Shown in pieces: positions 14,230 to 23,096 of a DNA stretch of 64,000 bases. Origin of the DNA: Planomonospora sp. ID82291 (lineage in GTDB: Bacteria > Actinomycetota > Actinomycetes > Streptosporangiales > Streptosporangiaceae); NCBI RefSeq assembly GCF_015711645.1, contig NZ_JABTEX010000002.1, forward strand, positions 1,550,001-1,614,000. Direction: 5' to 3'. The notes under the pieces are model-generated. The model was not told where the DNA came from, searched no databases, and saw only the letters and a list, made by a program, of their open reading frames with translations. Position numbers and translations under genes: made by a program. Positions within the stretch are counted from its first letter, which is position 1. Every line of letters begins with the position of its first letter.

Positions 14230-16872
14230 ATGCCCAAGTACGTATACGACTTCACCGAGGGCAACAAGGATCTCAAGGATCTGCTCGGCGGTAAGGGGGC
14301 CAACCTGGCCGAGATGACCAATCTCGGGCTCCCGGTCCCGCCCGGCTTCACGATCACCACCGAGGCGTGCCGCAGCTTCCTCGCCGAGGGCGCGCTCCCC
14401 GAGGGCCTGGAAGAGCAGCTCTCCCGCCACCTGGCCGCGCTGGAGAGGCGGATGGGCCGCCGCCTGGGCCAGTCCGACGATCCCCTCCTGGTCAGCGTGC
14501 GCTCCGGCGCCAAGTTCTCCATGCCCGGCATGATGGAGACCGTCCTCAACATCGGGCTGAACGACGAGTCGGTACGCGGCCTGGCCAAGCAGGCCGGCGG
14601 GAACGAGCGCTTCGCCTGGGACTCCTACCGCCGCCTGATCCAGATGTTCGGCAAGACCGTCCAGGGCATCGACAGCGAGCTGTTCGACGAGGCCCTGGAG
14701 CGGCTCAAGGCCGGCCGCAGCGACCTGGACCTGCAGGCCGCGGACTTCCAGGGCCTGGTCGAGACCTACAAGGAGATCATCCGCGCCGAGACCGGCGAGG
14801 ACTTCCCCGCCGACCCCTACCGGCAGCTGCGGATGGCCGTCGAGGCCGTCTTCGCGTCGTGGAACGCCCCGCGCGCGGTGCTCTACCGCCGCCAGGAGCG
14901 CATCCCGGCCGACCTGGGCACCGCCGTCAACGTCTGCTCGATGGTCTTCGGCAACTGCGGCATGGACTCGGGCACCGGCGTGGCCTTCACCCGCGACCCC
15001 GGCAGCGGCCAGCAGGGCGTCTACGGCGACTACCTGCAGAACGCCCAGGGTGAGGACGTGGTGGCCGGCATCCGCAACACCATGCCCCTGCAGGAGCTGG
15101 AGCACCTCGACAAGCACTCCTACGACGAGCTCATGCGGATCATGGAGAAGCTGGAGAACCACTACCGCGACCTGTGCGACATCGAGTTCACGGTCGAGCG
15201 CGGCAGGCTGTGGATGCTCCAGACCCGGGTGGGCAAGCGGACGGCGGCGGCCGCGTTCCGCATCGCCGTGCAGCTGGTCGACCAGGGCCTGATCGACCTC
15301 GACGAGGCGGTCACCCGCGTCACCGGCGACCAGCTGGCCCAGCTCATGTTCCCCCGCTTCGACGGCGGCGCGGAGAAGAAGCGGATCGCCACGGGGATGA
15401 ACGCCTCCCCGGGCGCGGCCGTCGGCAGGGCCGTCTTCTGCTCCGAACGGGCCGTCGAGCTCGCCGCGGCGGGCGAGGCCGTCATCCTGGTCCGCCGGGA
15501 GACCAACCCCGACGACCTGGCCGGGATGATCGCCGCCCACGGCGTGCTCACCTCGCGCGGGGGCAAGACCTCCCACGCCGCCGTGGTCGCGCGCGGCATG
15601 GGCAAGACCTGCGTCTGCGGAGCCGAGGAGCTGGAGGTCTCCGCCGAGGAGCGCCGCTTCACCGCCCCCGGCGGCGTCGTGGTCGCCGAAGGCGACCTCA
15701 TCTCCATCGACGGCTCCAGCGGCGAGGTCTTCCTGGGCGAGGTGCCCGTGGTCCCCTCCCCGGTCGTGGAGTACTTCGAGGGCGCCCCCGTCGGCGGCGA
15801 CGAGCTGGTCGCGGCCGTGCACCGGATCATGTCCCACGCCGACGCCGTCCGCCGCCTGGACGTGCGGGCCAACGCCGACACCGGCGAGGACGCCGCCCGC
15901 GCCCGGCGGTTCGGCGCCCGGGGCATCGGGCTGTGCCGTACCGAGCACATGTTCCTCGGCGACCGCCGGCGGCTGGTCGAGGACCTCGTCCTGGCCGGCG
16001 GCGACGAGGAGCGCGAGCGGGCGCTGGCCGCGCTGGAGCCGCTGCAGCGGGCGGACTTCACCGAGATCTTCCGGGCGATGGACGGCCTGCCCGTCACGGT
16101 CCGCCTGATCGACCCGCCGCTCCACGAGTTCCTGCCCGACTACACCGAGCTCTCGGTCAAGGTCGCCCTGGCCGGTGACCGGGCCTCCGACGGGGACCGC
16201 CGGCTGCTCGCCGCGGTCAAGCGCCTGCACGAGCAGAACCCCATGCTGGGCCTGCGCGGCGTACGGCTCGGCCTGGTCGTGCCCGGTCTGTTCGCCATGC
16301 AGGTCCGGGCGATCGCCGCGGCGGCCAAGGCGGTGCCCGGCACCCGCGCGGAGATCATGATCCCGCTCGTCGGCGCCGTCCAGGAACTGGAGTGCGTCAG
16401 GGAGGAGGCGGCCGGGATCCTGGCGGAGGCGGGGGTCGAGGCCGCGGTCGGCACGATGATCGAGGTGCCGCGCGCCGCGCTCACCGCGGGCCGGATCGCC
16501 GAGGCCGCCGAGTTCTTCTCCTTCGGCACCAACGACCTCACCCAGATGGCCTGGGGTTTCTCCCGTGACGACGTCGAGGCGGCGTTCTTCTCCCGCTATC
16601 TGGAGCTGGGCGTCTTCGGCGTCTCCCCGTTCGAGACCCTGGACCGCGACGGCGTCGGCCGGCTCGTGCGGATCGCCGTCGAGGAGGGCCGCAGGACCCG
16701 CCCGGACCTCGGACTCGGCATCTGCGGCGAGCACGGCGGAGACCCCGACTCGATCCACTTCTGCCACGAGGTCGGCCTGGACTACGTGTCCTGCTCGCCG
16801 TTCCGGGTGCCGGTCGCCCGGCTGGAGGCCGGTCGGGCGGCCCTGACCTGCGCCGGTTCCGACACCCGCTGA
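14230..16872 (+). CDS. ppdK: Pyruvate, phosphate dikinase
   Basis: 880 residues, full length. It interconverts pyruvate + ATP + Pi with phosphoenolpyruvate + AMP + PPi. The N-terminal ATP-grasp domain starts YVYDFTEGNKDLKDLLGGKG. The swivelling phosphohistidine domain carries the catalytic His near residue 449 in GGKTSHAAVVARGMGKTCVCG-like sequence (the motif spans about 444-463). The C-terminal PEP-binding barrel has FSFGTNDLTQMAWGFSRDD and GLGICGEHGG with the catalytic Cys. The ATG has GAAGGAG 7 nt upstream. Its promoter region contains the large palindrome, so it may be controlled by carbon source. Confidence 0.97.
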   Translation: MPKYVYDFTEGNKDLKDLLGGKGANLAEMTNLGLPVPPGFTITTEACRSFLAEGALPEGLEEQLSRHLAALERRMGRRLGQSDDPLLVSVRSGAKFSMPGMMETVLNIGLNDESVRGLAKQAGGNERFAWDSYRRLIQMFGKTVQGIDSELFDEALERLKAGRSDLDLQAADFQGLVETYKEIIRAETGEDFPADPYRQLRMAVEAVFASWNAPRAVLYRRQERIPADLGTAVNVCSMVFGNCGMDSGTGVAFTRDPGSGQQGVYGDYLQNAQGEDVVAGIRNTMPLQELEHLDKHSYDELMRIMEKLENHYRDLCDIEFTVERGRLWMLQTRVGKRTAAAAFRIAVQLVDQGLIDLDEAVTRVTGDQLAQLMFPRFDGGAEKKRIATGMNASPGAAVGRAVFCSERAVELAAAGEAVILVRRETNPDDLAGMIAAHGVLTSRGGKTSHAAVVARGMGKTCVCGAEELEVSAEERRFTAPGGVVVAEGDLISIDGSSGEVFLGEVPVVPSPVVEYFEGAPVGGDELVAAVHRIMSHADAVRRLDVRANADTGEDAARARRFGARGIGLCRTEHMFLGDRRRLVEDLVLAGGDEERERALAALEPLQRADFTEIFRAMDGLPVTVRLIDPPLHEFLPDYTELSVKVALAGDRASDGDRRLLAAVKRLHEQNPMLGLRGVRLGLVVPGLFAMQVRAIAAAAKAVPGTRAEIMIPLVGAVQELECVREEAAGILAEAGVEAAVGTMIEVPRAALTAGRIAEAAEFFSFGTNDLTQMAWGFSRDDVEAAFFSRYLELGVFGVSPFETLDRDGVGRLVRIAVEEGRRTRPDLGLGICGEHGGDPDSIHFCHEVGLDYVSCSPFRVPVARLEAGRAALTCAGSDTR

Positions 16873-17057
16873 CGGCCCGCGGCGGGTGCGCGGCGGGTCC
16901 GCTGCGGGTCTGCGGGGCCGGCGACCGTCGAGGGGGACGGCCGCCGGCCCCGGATCCTTCCACACGGAGGGGAGTCCTCGGCATCCCGTAGCGTCCCCGA
17001 GTGTTTACCGAGGGCCGGGCATGGACCGGTCCTACCGGGGATAAAATCACTGCACTC

Positions 17058-18311
17058 ATGCACCGCTATGACGAGTCCGATCAGGCCCGATGGGTGCCGG
17101 AACCTCCCGGCAACCCCGAGCGAGGGCCGTTCGCCCGGGACCGCGCGCGCGTGCTGCACAGTGCGGGCCTGCGGCGGCTGGCGGCCAAGACGCAGGTGGT
17201 CGGGCCGGGAGAGACCCTGGGCAGCGGGCAGCACATCCCGCGCACCCGGCTGACCCACTCCCTGGAGTGCGCGCAGATCGGCCGCGAGATGGGCGAGGCG
17301 CTCGGCCGCGACCCCGACCTGGTGGAGACCGCCTGCCTGGCCCACGACCTGGGGCACCCTCCGTTCGGGCACAACGGCGAGACCGCGCTCAACGAGGTCG
17401 CCGCCCCCTGCGGCGGTTTCGAGGGCAACGCGCAGAACCTGCGCCTGCTGACCCGGCTGGAGGCCAAGGTCCTCACCGAGGACGGCCGCAGCGCCGGGCT
17501 GAACCTGACCCGGGCCACCCTCGACGCGGCCTGCAAGTACCCCTGGCGCCGCCCGGAGCCGGTCGAGGGGGCCACCGGACGGCGGCCGTACGGCGCCTAC
17601 GACGACGACCTGCCGGTCTTCGAGTGGATCCGGCGGGGCGCCCCGGCCGGACGGGTGAGCTTCGAGGCGCAGATCATGGACTGGGCCGACGACGTCGCCT
17701 ACTCGGTGCACGACCTGGAGGACGCCCTGCACGCCGGGGAGGTCACCCTGGAGATGCTGCGCGACGGGACCGAGCGCCGCGAGGTGTGCGCCACCACCCG
17801 CGCCTGGTACGCGCCGGAGGCCGATCCGGCCGAGCTGGAGGACGTCTTCACCCGTCTGGTCGCCGCACCGCTCTGGCCCCGCGAGGTCGACGGCTCCATG
17901 TCCGGCCTCTCCGCGCTCAAGGGCCTCACCAGCGCGCTCATCGGCCGCTTCTGCAGGTCCGCCGAGGTGGCCACCCGGGAGGCGTACGGCCCGGCCCCCG
18001 GCCGCTACGGCGCGGAACTGGTCGTGCCGAGGTCCACCCGCCTGGAGTGCGCGGTGCTCAAGGGGGTCACCGTCCACTACGTGATCACCCGGGAGGACCA
18101 CAGCGCCAACCGGGCGCGGCAGCGGGAGCTGATCCACGACCTGGCCCGCCTGATCGCCCGGGGCGCCCCGGACTCCCTGGAACCCGCGCTCCGGCCGGCC
18201 TTCGCCAGGGCGGGCGACGACGCCGCCCGGCTGCGCGTGGTCGTCGACCAGATCGCCTCGCTGACCGACACCTCGGCGGTCACCTGGCACCGCCGGCTGG
18301 GCGGGCGCTGA
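17058..18311 (+). CDS. dgt: Deoxyguanosinetriphosphate triphosphohydrolase-like protein (HD domain)
   Basis: 417 residues from ATG 17058. The HD-domain metal ligands are in RLTHSLECAQIGR (first His) and HDLGHPPFGHNGE (His-Asp). A later D in MDWADDVAYSVHDLED completes the set. Such enzymes cut dNTPs to deoxynucleosides and triphosphate, controlling dNTP pools. Placement just before dnaG is conserved in actinobacteria. A GTG at 17001 is also in frame, but the conserved protein starts at MHRYDESDQARW, and TAAAAT (17042-17047) sits 10 nt before the ATG. This suggests a nearly leaderless mRNA. Confidence 0.93.
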   Translation: MHRYDESDQARWVPEPPGNPERGPFARDRARVLHSAGLRRLAAKTQVVGPGETLGSGQHIPRTRLTHSLECAQIGREMGEALGRDPDLVETACLAHDLGHPPFGHNGETALNEVAAPCGGFEGNAQNLRLLTRLEAKVLTEDGRSAGLNLTRATLDAACKYPWRRPEPVEGATGRRPYGAYDDDLPVFEWIRRGAPAGRVSFEAQIMDWADDVAYSVHDLEDALHAGEVTLEMLRDGTERREVCATTRAWYAPEADPAELEDVFTRLVAAPLWPREVDGSMSGLSALKGLTSALIGRFCRSAEVATREAYGPAPGRYGAELVVPRSTRLECAVLKGVTVHYVITREDHSANRARQRELIHDLARLIARGAPDSLEPALRPAFARAGDDAARLRVVVDQIASLTDTSAVTWHRRLGGR

Positions 18312-18393
18312 CAGGACGTTTCGGGCGGGCCGTGCGGGGCCGGGCGGGAGCCCTCCGGGCGGTCCCGAGAGGGGAGGGGCGCTGACGGGTCCG

Positions 18394-19305
18394 TCACCCG
18401 TTCAGCGTGGTGACCGGCCTGTTCTCCTCCACCGGCTTCTTGCGCGGCTTCCTGGTGGGGGTGGGGGTGGGCTCCGGCCGGGACGCGCACAGGACGGCGC
18501 ACGCGGGCGTCGGGCCGGTGCGCTTCATAAGGGCCCGCGTCTCATCCGCGGGGGACAGGGTGCGGTTCCCCTTCAGCCAGGCGTCCAGGTAGTTCCAGGG
18601 CTTGACCATGCCCCGCCGCACCCACCACCGGGAGGGCTCGGTCTTCCAGGAGATGGCGAAGTAGAGGTTGCTGGCGGTGTCGCGGGCGTTGCCGGAGTTG
18701 CCGATCCGCCCGAGGGCCTGCCCGGCCTTGACCGGGGTGCCCGGTGCGATCCCCGGCGCGACCGAGTCCAGGTGGCCGCCCAGGTAGAGCACGCCGTCCT
18801 TCCCGGCGACCGTGACGAACCGGCCCTCGCGGTCCTGCCCCCGGTCGGTGGAGGGCTTCCACCGGTTCTTGATGTTGACCTCGTGGATCACGCCGTCGAC
18901 CGGGGAGACGAACGAGCAGCCCTTGCCCGCCCAGATCGTGGTCTTGGGTAGGACCAGCAGCTTGCGCTGGTAGGTGGCCTCGCAGCCCTGCACGGGGAAG
19001 ACGTAGGTGAACTCCGAGACCTTCGGCGGGGGCACCGGGACGGGCTCCTCGGCCTCGGGGGGCCGTACGGCCATCGGCGAGGACGAGGGCGAGGGCGAGG
19101 GGGTCCCGGAGCCGGTCTCGGCCGTCGGCGCCGGGATCGTCGCGGTCACCGAGTCCGGGGCCGCGACCAGTTCGGCGGAGGCCGGAGGCACCGTGCTGAC
19201 ACCCGCCACCCCGGCGGGAGAGGCGCACGCTCCGGTGACGAGGACGGCGCCCGCCACGGCGGCCAGTCGTGTTATGTGCCCCGATCTCATGATGTCCACC
19301 CGCAT
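18394..19305 (-). CDS. M23-type peptidase-fold lipoprotein with a degenerate active site
   Basis: 303 residues; an internal ATG at 19290 would give 298. A signal peptide ends in the lipobox LVTGAC, so it is a surface lipoprotein. After a Pro/Ser linker the LytM/M23 fold runs from about residue 120 to 245: GKGCSFVSPVDGVIHEVN, YLGGHLDSVAPGIAPGTPV and ALGRIGNSGNA. The expected HxH zinc motif near the end is changed: NLYFAIS stands where LHFEI is usual, so one His ligand is Tyr. It may bind peptidoglycan or regulate another hydrolase instead of cutting. The C-terminus is basic and proline-rich. It is divergent from dnaG and convergent with dgt. Confidence 0.85.
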   Translation of the reverse strand: MRVDIMRSGHITRLAAVAGAVLVTGACASPAGVAGVSTVPPASAELVAAPDSVTATIPAPTAETGSGTPSPSPSSSPMAVRPPEAEEPVPVPPPKVSEFTYVFPVQGCEATYQRKLLVLPKTTIWAGKGCSFVSPVDGVIHEVNIKNRWKPSTDRGQDREGRFVTVAGKDGVLYLGGHLDSVAPGIAPGTPVKAGQALGRIGNSGNARDTASNLYFAISWKTEPSRWWVRRGMVKPWNYLDAWLKGNRTLSPADETRALMKRTGPTPACAVLCASRPEPTPTPTRKPRKKPVEENRPVTTLNG

Positions 19306-19476
19306 AAGTTATCCAGAATCGGCCGTTACCTTTGTAACGGACCTCATCATCGACCACGACCCGTTCGCGAAAGTCGCTTTGAGGTCGCTTCCCGTCGATC
19401 TCCGGCGCCGCTCCGGCCCGGTCCGCGGGCCGTCCGGACGCGGCCCGGCGTCGCCGGAGCTGTCGGGGCGCCGGAC

Positions 19477-19488
19477 TAGACTCGCGGC
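19477..19488 (+). promoter_or_regulatory. -10 element (TAGACT) of dnaG, leaderless configuration
   Basis: TAGACT at 19477-19482 is followed by 6 nt and the GTG of dnaG, identical in geometry to recO. No ribosome-binding site is present. Confidence 0.55.
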
Positions 19489-21399
19489 GTGGCAGGCCGG
19501 ATCAGTGACGAGGACATCGCGCTCGTGCGGGAGCGCTCACCGATCGCCGACGTCGTGGGCGAGCACATCCAGCTCCGCAACGCCGGCGGCGGCAACCTGA
19601 AGGGGCTCTGCCCCTTCCACGAGGAGAAGAGCCCCTCCTTCAACGTCACCCCCGCCCGCGGCTACTACTACTGCTTCGGCTGCTCCGAGGGCGGCGACGT
19701 CATCACCTTCGTGCGCCGGATGGAGCACCTGTCGTTCGGCGAGGCCGTGGAGCGGCTGGCGCAGCGGGCCGGCGTCCAGCTCCGCTACGAGCAGGGCGGC
19801 TACGTCCCCGGACGGGAGCAGGGCGAGCGCAGCAGGCTGATCGAGGCGCACCGGGCCGCCGCGGAGTTCTACGCCGCGCAGCTGGCCGACCCGGAGGCCG
19901 CGCCGGGCCGGAGGTTCCTGTCGGAGCGCGGTTTCGAGCGGGCCGACGCCGAGCACTTCGGGGTCGGATACGCCCCCGCGGGCTGGGAGGCGCTGACCCG
20001 GCACCTGCTGGCCCGCGGGTTCACCGCCGCCGAGCTGGTCAAGGGCGGGCTGGCCAAGGAGGGGCGGCGGGGGCCGATCGACCGCTTCCGGGGCCGGCTG
20101 GTCTGGCCGATCCGCGACATCACGGGTGACGTGATCGGCTTCGGCGCGCGCAAGCTGAACGACGCCGAGGACGGCCCCAAGTACCTCAACACGCCGGAGA
20201 GCCCGCTCTACCGCAAGAGCGAGGTGCTCTACGGCGTCGACCTGGCCAAACGGGAGATCTCCAAGCAGTCCCGGGCGGTGATCGTCGAGGGCTACACCGA
20301 CGTGATGGCCTGCCACCTGGCGGGTGTGACGACGGCCGTGGCCACCTGCGGCACCGCGTTCGGCGCCGAGCACATCAAGGTGCTGCGGCGGCTGCTGCTG
20401 GACCACACCGGCTCCCAGGGGGAGGTGGTCTTCACCTTCGACGGCGACTCGGCCGGGCAGAAGGCGGCGCTGCGCGCGTTCGCCGACGAGCAGAAGTTCG
20501 CCACCCAGACCTACGTGGCGGTGCAGCCCGACGGGCTCGACCCGTGCGACCTGCGGGTCACCAAGGGCGACGCGGCGGTCCGCGACCTGGTGGCGAGCCG
20601 CCAGCCGCTGTTCGCGTTCGCCATCCGCAGTGTGATCTCCCGCCACGACATGAGCACCAACGAGGGGCGGCTGGCCGCGCTGGACGCCGCCGCGCCGATC
20701 GTGGCGGGCATCAGGGACCGGGCGCTGCGCCAGCTCTACGGGGTGGACCTGGACCGCTGGCTCGGTTTCAACAACGAGCGGTTCGTGATGGACCGGATCG
20801 CCGAGGTGGCCGGGGCCGCCAAGGACCTCAGGGACCCCCGGGGAGCCAGGGGCCCCAGGGGGGGCGCCCCGGGCAGGCCGGGTGAGGGAGGGCCGGGCGG
20901 CCCGCGGCCGAGACGGGTCGCCGACCTGACCGACCCGGGGGTGCGGATCGAGGCCGAGGTGCTGAAGCTGGCCGTGCAGCGCCCGTCGCTGCTGGGCGAC
21001 CGGTTCGACGCGATGGGCGCGCAGGCCTTCACCCGGCCCGAGCACGCCGCGCTGTACGAGCTGGTCATGGCGGCCGGGGGCGCCGCGGCCGGCGGCGCGG
21101 GCGGGCGCGAGTGGGTGGACCGCCTGCTCGCCCTCGCGGGCGAGGACCTGCGCGGGACGGTCACCCGGCTGGCGGTGGAGGAGCTCCGCGCGGACCTGGC
21201 GAACGAGCAGCGGTACGCCGCGGACCTGATGGCCGCGCTGGAGGGCATCACGGTGTCGCGGGCGATCGAGCGGGTGAAGTCGGCGCTGGAGCGGACCGAC
21301 CCGGCCGGCGGGGCGGAGGAGTACCGCCGGCTGTTCGCGGAGCTGAACGAACTGGAGCGCAGGCGGCGCGTGCTGCGGGAGCAGGCGGCCGGAAGCTGA
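19489..21399 (+). CDS. dnaG: DNA primase
   Basis: 636 residues, full length. The CHC2 zinc finger is LCPFHEEKSPSF and YCFGCSEGGD (residues about 41-65). The TOPRIM catalytic core has VIVEGYTDVMACH and TFDGDSAGQKAALRAF. A Gly/Pro/Arg linker (residues about 450-480) leads to a C-terminal helicase-interaction domain. It makes RNA primers for the replication fork. The linker is longer and lower in complexity than in E. coli. GTG start with TAGACT upstream and no ribosome-binding site. A hairpin terminator overlaps its stop codon. Confidence 0.97.
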   Translation: MAGRISDEDIALVRERSPIADVVGEHIQLRNAGGGNLKGLCPFHEEKSPSFNVTPARGYYYCFGCSEGGDVITFVRRMEHLSFGEAVERLAQRAGVQLRYEQGGYVPGREQGERSRLIEAHRAAAEFYAAQLADPEAAPGRRFLSERGFERADAEHFGVGYAPAGWEALTRHLLARGFTAAELVKGGLAKEGRRGPIDRFRGRLVWPIRDITGDVIGFGARKLNDAEDGPKYLNTPESPLYRKSEVLYGVDLAKREISKQSRAVIVEGYTDVMACHLAGVTTAVATCGTAFGAEHIKVLRRLLLDHTGSQGEVVFTFDGDSAGQKAALRAFADEQKFATQTYVAVQPDGLDPCDLRVTKGDAAVRDLVASRQPLFAFAIRSVISRHDMSTNEGRLAALDAAAPIVAGIRDRALRQLYGVDLDRWLGFNNERFVMDRIAEVAGAAKDLRDPRGARGPRGGAPGRPGEGGPGGPRPRRVADLTDPGVRIEAEVLKLAVQRPSLLGDRFDAMGAQAFTRPEHAALYELVMAAGGAAAGGAGGREWVDRLLALAGEDLRGTVTRLAVEELRADLANEQRYAADLMAALEGITVSRAIERVKSALERTDPAGGAEEYRRLFAELNELERRRRVLREQAAGS

Positions 21400-21420
21400 T
21401 CACGTAATCAGCTTTAATTT
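21393..21420 (+). terminator. Rho-independent terminator of dnaG
   Basis: AAGCTGAT (21393-21400), loop CACGTA, ATCAGCTT (21407-21414), followed by TAATTT. The stem includes the dnaG stop codon. It has the classical form with a T-rich tail, rare in this window. Confidence 0.8.
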
Positions 21421-21426
21421 CCTGGC

Positions 21427-21452
21427 CCTCATTCGGCCAAACCCGAATGAGG
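21427..21452 (+). terminator. Second perfect hairpin between dnaG and the sigma gene
   Basis: CCTCATTCGG (21427-21436), loop CCAAAC and CCGAATGAGG (21443-21452) form a 10-bp perfect stem. It may be a back-up terminator or a regulatory site before the sigma gene. Confidence 0.55.
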
Positions 21453-21539
21453 TCTCGATCCGATAATGATTGCGACCTTACCTCCGGTGACAAAAATAGG
21501 CCTGCCGTTTCGGGTGACTAATACAGCAGACTGTGTCCC

Positions 21540-22688
21540 GTGGGTGCATCGGTGCTGCCAAGCGGGCCGCCTTCGGTAGACCAGGTGGCCGACCTCGTCG
21601 CGAAAGGAAGAGAGCGCGGAAGCGTCACGGTCGATGACGTCGCCGCGGCCCTCGACAAATCCGAGCTGCCGTCCGACGCGCTGGAGCGCGTCGTGCGGAT
21701 GCTCGCCGAGAACGGAGTGGAGGTCCTCGAGCCCCAGAGCGAGGAGGAGACCCCCAAGTCCGATGAGGAGGATGTCGGAAAACGAGCGCCGACCAGCGAC
21801 CTGGTCCGCATCTACCTGCGGGAGATCGGGCGGGTGCCGCTGCTCACGGCGGAGGAGGAGGTGGAGCTCGCCAAGTCCATCGAGGCGGGGCTGTTCGCCG
21901 AGGAGAAGCTGGCCGGCGTCGTCTCCCGGCTGGCCTTCCCCGAGCTGGGGGACCTCGTCTGGGAGGGCACGCGGGCCAAGCAGCGTCTGATCGAGGCCAA
22001 TCTGCGGCTGGTCGTGTCGATCGCCAAGCGTTATGTGGGGCGCGGAATGCTGTTCCTGGATCTGATCCAGGAGGGCAACCTGGGGCTCATCCGGGCGGTC
22101 GAGAAATTCGACTACACCAAAGGCTACAAGTTCTCCACATATGCCACGTGGTGGATTCGCCAGGCGATCACCAGGGCCATCGCCGACCAGGCGCGCACGA
22201 TTCGCATTCCGGTGCACATGGTCGAGACGATCAACAAACTGGTCCGGGTCCAGCGCCAGCTCCACCAGGATCTCGGCCGCGAGCCCGCGCCGGAGGAGAT
22301 CGCGCTGGAGATGGACCTCCCGATCGACCGGGTGATCGAGATCCAGCGCATCGCCCAGGAGCCGGTCTCGCTGCAGTCGCCGATCGGCGAGGAGGACTCC
22401 GACCTCGGCGACTTCATCGAGGACGCCGACGCCGTGGTGCCGATGGAGGCCGCGGCCTTCATCATGCTGCAGGACCAGCTCGAGGAGATCCTCGCGACGC
22501 TGTCGGACCGCGAGCAGCGCATCATCCAGCTGCGCTTCGGCCTCGCCGACGGACATCCCCGGACCCTGGAGGAGGTCGGCAGGGAGTTCGGGGTGACCCG
22601 TGAGCGCATCCGCCAGATCGAGTCCAAGACCCTGGCGAAGCTGCGCCACCCGACGCGGGCGCAGATCCTGCGCGACTACCTCGACTGA
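21540..22688 (+). CDS. RpoD/SigA-like sigma-70 factor (HrdB type)
   Basis: 382 residues. Region 1.2 is [20 protein letters not shown], regions 2.1-2.2 are [20 protein letters not shown] and [20 protein letters not shown], and 2.3-2.4 are [17 protein letters not shown]. Region 4 ends with [20 protein letters not shown]. This is the complete group 1/2 set. The N-terminal acidic domain is short compared with HrdB of Streptomyces. It may be the principal sigma or a group 2 paralogue; copy number elsewhere cannot be judged. GTG start with CAGACT (21527-21532) 7 nt before it. The dnaG-rpoD neighbourhood is ancient. Confidence 0.93.
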   Translation: MGASVLPSGPPSVDQVADLVAKGRERGSVTVDDVAAALDKSELPSDALERVVRMLAENGVEVLEPQSEEETPKSDEEDVGKRAPTSDLVRIYLREIGRVPLLTAEEEVELAKSIEAGLFAEEKLAGVVSRLAFPELGDLVWEGTRAKQRLIEANLRLVVSIAKRYVGRGMLFLDLIQEGNLGLIRAVEKFDYTKGYKFSTYATWWIRQAITRAIADQARTIRIPVHMVETINKLVRVQRQLHQDLGREPAPEEIALEMDLPIDRVIEIQRIAQEPVSLQSPIGEEDSDLGDFIEDADAVVPMEAAAFIMLQDQLEEILATLSDREQRIIQLRFGLADGHPRTLEEVGREFGVTRERIRQIESKTLAKLRHPTRAQILRDYLD

Positions 22689-22746
22689 CCGGCGGGACGC
22701 GGGAGGAGGGTCCCCCGGTCGAGGAGACCGGGCCGAGAGGCCGGAA

Positions 22747-22780
22747 CGAGGACCCCGGAGCGGTGGCTCCGGGGTCCTCG
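22747..22780 (+). terminator. Hairpin terminator after the sigma gene
   Basis: CGAGGACCCCGGAGC (22747-22761), loop GGTG and its exact complement (22766-22780) give a 15-bp perfect stem 59 nt after the stop. Confidence 0.8.
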
Positions 22781-22811
22781 TCGTGCGCGGACGCGCGGGG
22801 CCCGCCCCCGC

Positions 22812-22945
22812 CGGACGCGCGGCCCCCGCCGGGCGCGCCGGGTCGGCCGGGCCGGTGCCCCCGCCCCCGCCGTACGCGCGGCCCCCGCCGTACGCGCAGC
22901 TCCCGCCGGACGCGCCGGGTCGGCCGGGCCGGTGCCCCCGCCGCC
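22812..22945. repeat. GC-rich imperfect repeat block
   Basis: A 31-bp unit starting GCGCCGGGTCGGCCGG occurs at about 22836-22866 and again at about 22914-22944. Between and before these are 14-16-bp tandem variants of CCCGCCGTACGCGCGG. It is noncoding. Confidence 0.7.
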
Positions 22946-23096
22946 GCCGGGGGGTTGTCCCTGGCGCAGGTCAAGGAACCCGCTGACGCGGTTAACACCC
23001 CCGCCGAGCCTCCCGCGGACCCGGCCCGGGGTGAAGCAGGCTGATCTCCACACCCAGAACGCCCGATCTTCTCTTTGAGAAGGAGTGGAGGAACAT

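Larger units (their letters stand above)
22689..23096. other. 408-nt intergenic region between the sigma gene and efeB
   Basis: It contains a strong terminator, a GC-rich repeat block and then about 140 nt of unique sequence before efeB. No convincing gene: apparent frames through the repeats are Pro/Arg-rich and lack starts with ribosome-binding sites. Confidence 0.7.

Noticed and set aside
22600-22986. Pro-rich frame (PPPPPYARPPPYAQLPP) downstream of the sigma gene
   Set aside because: The frame comes from GC-rich repeats, starts inside the sigma gene and has no start signal.
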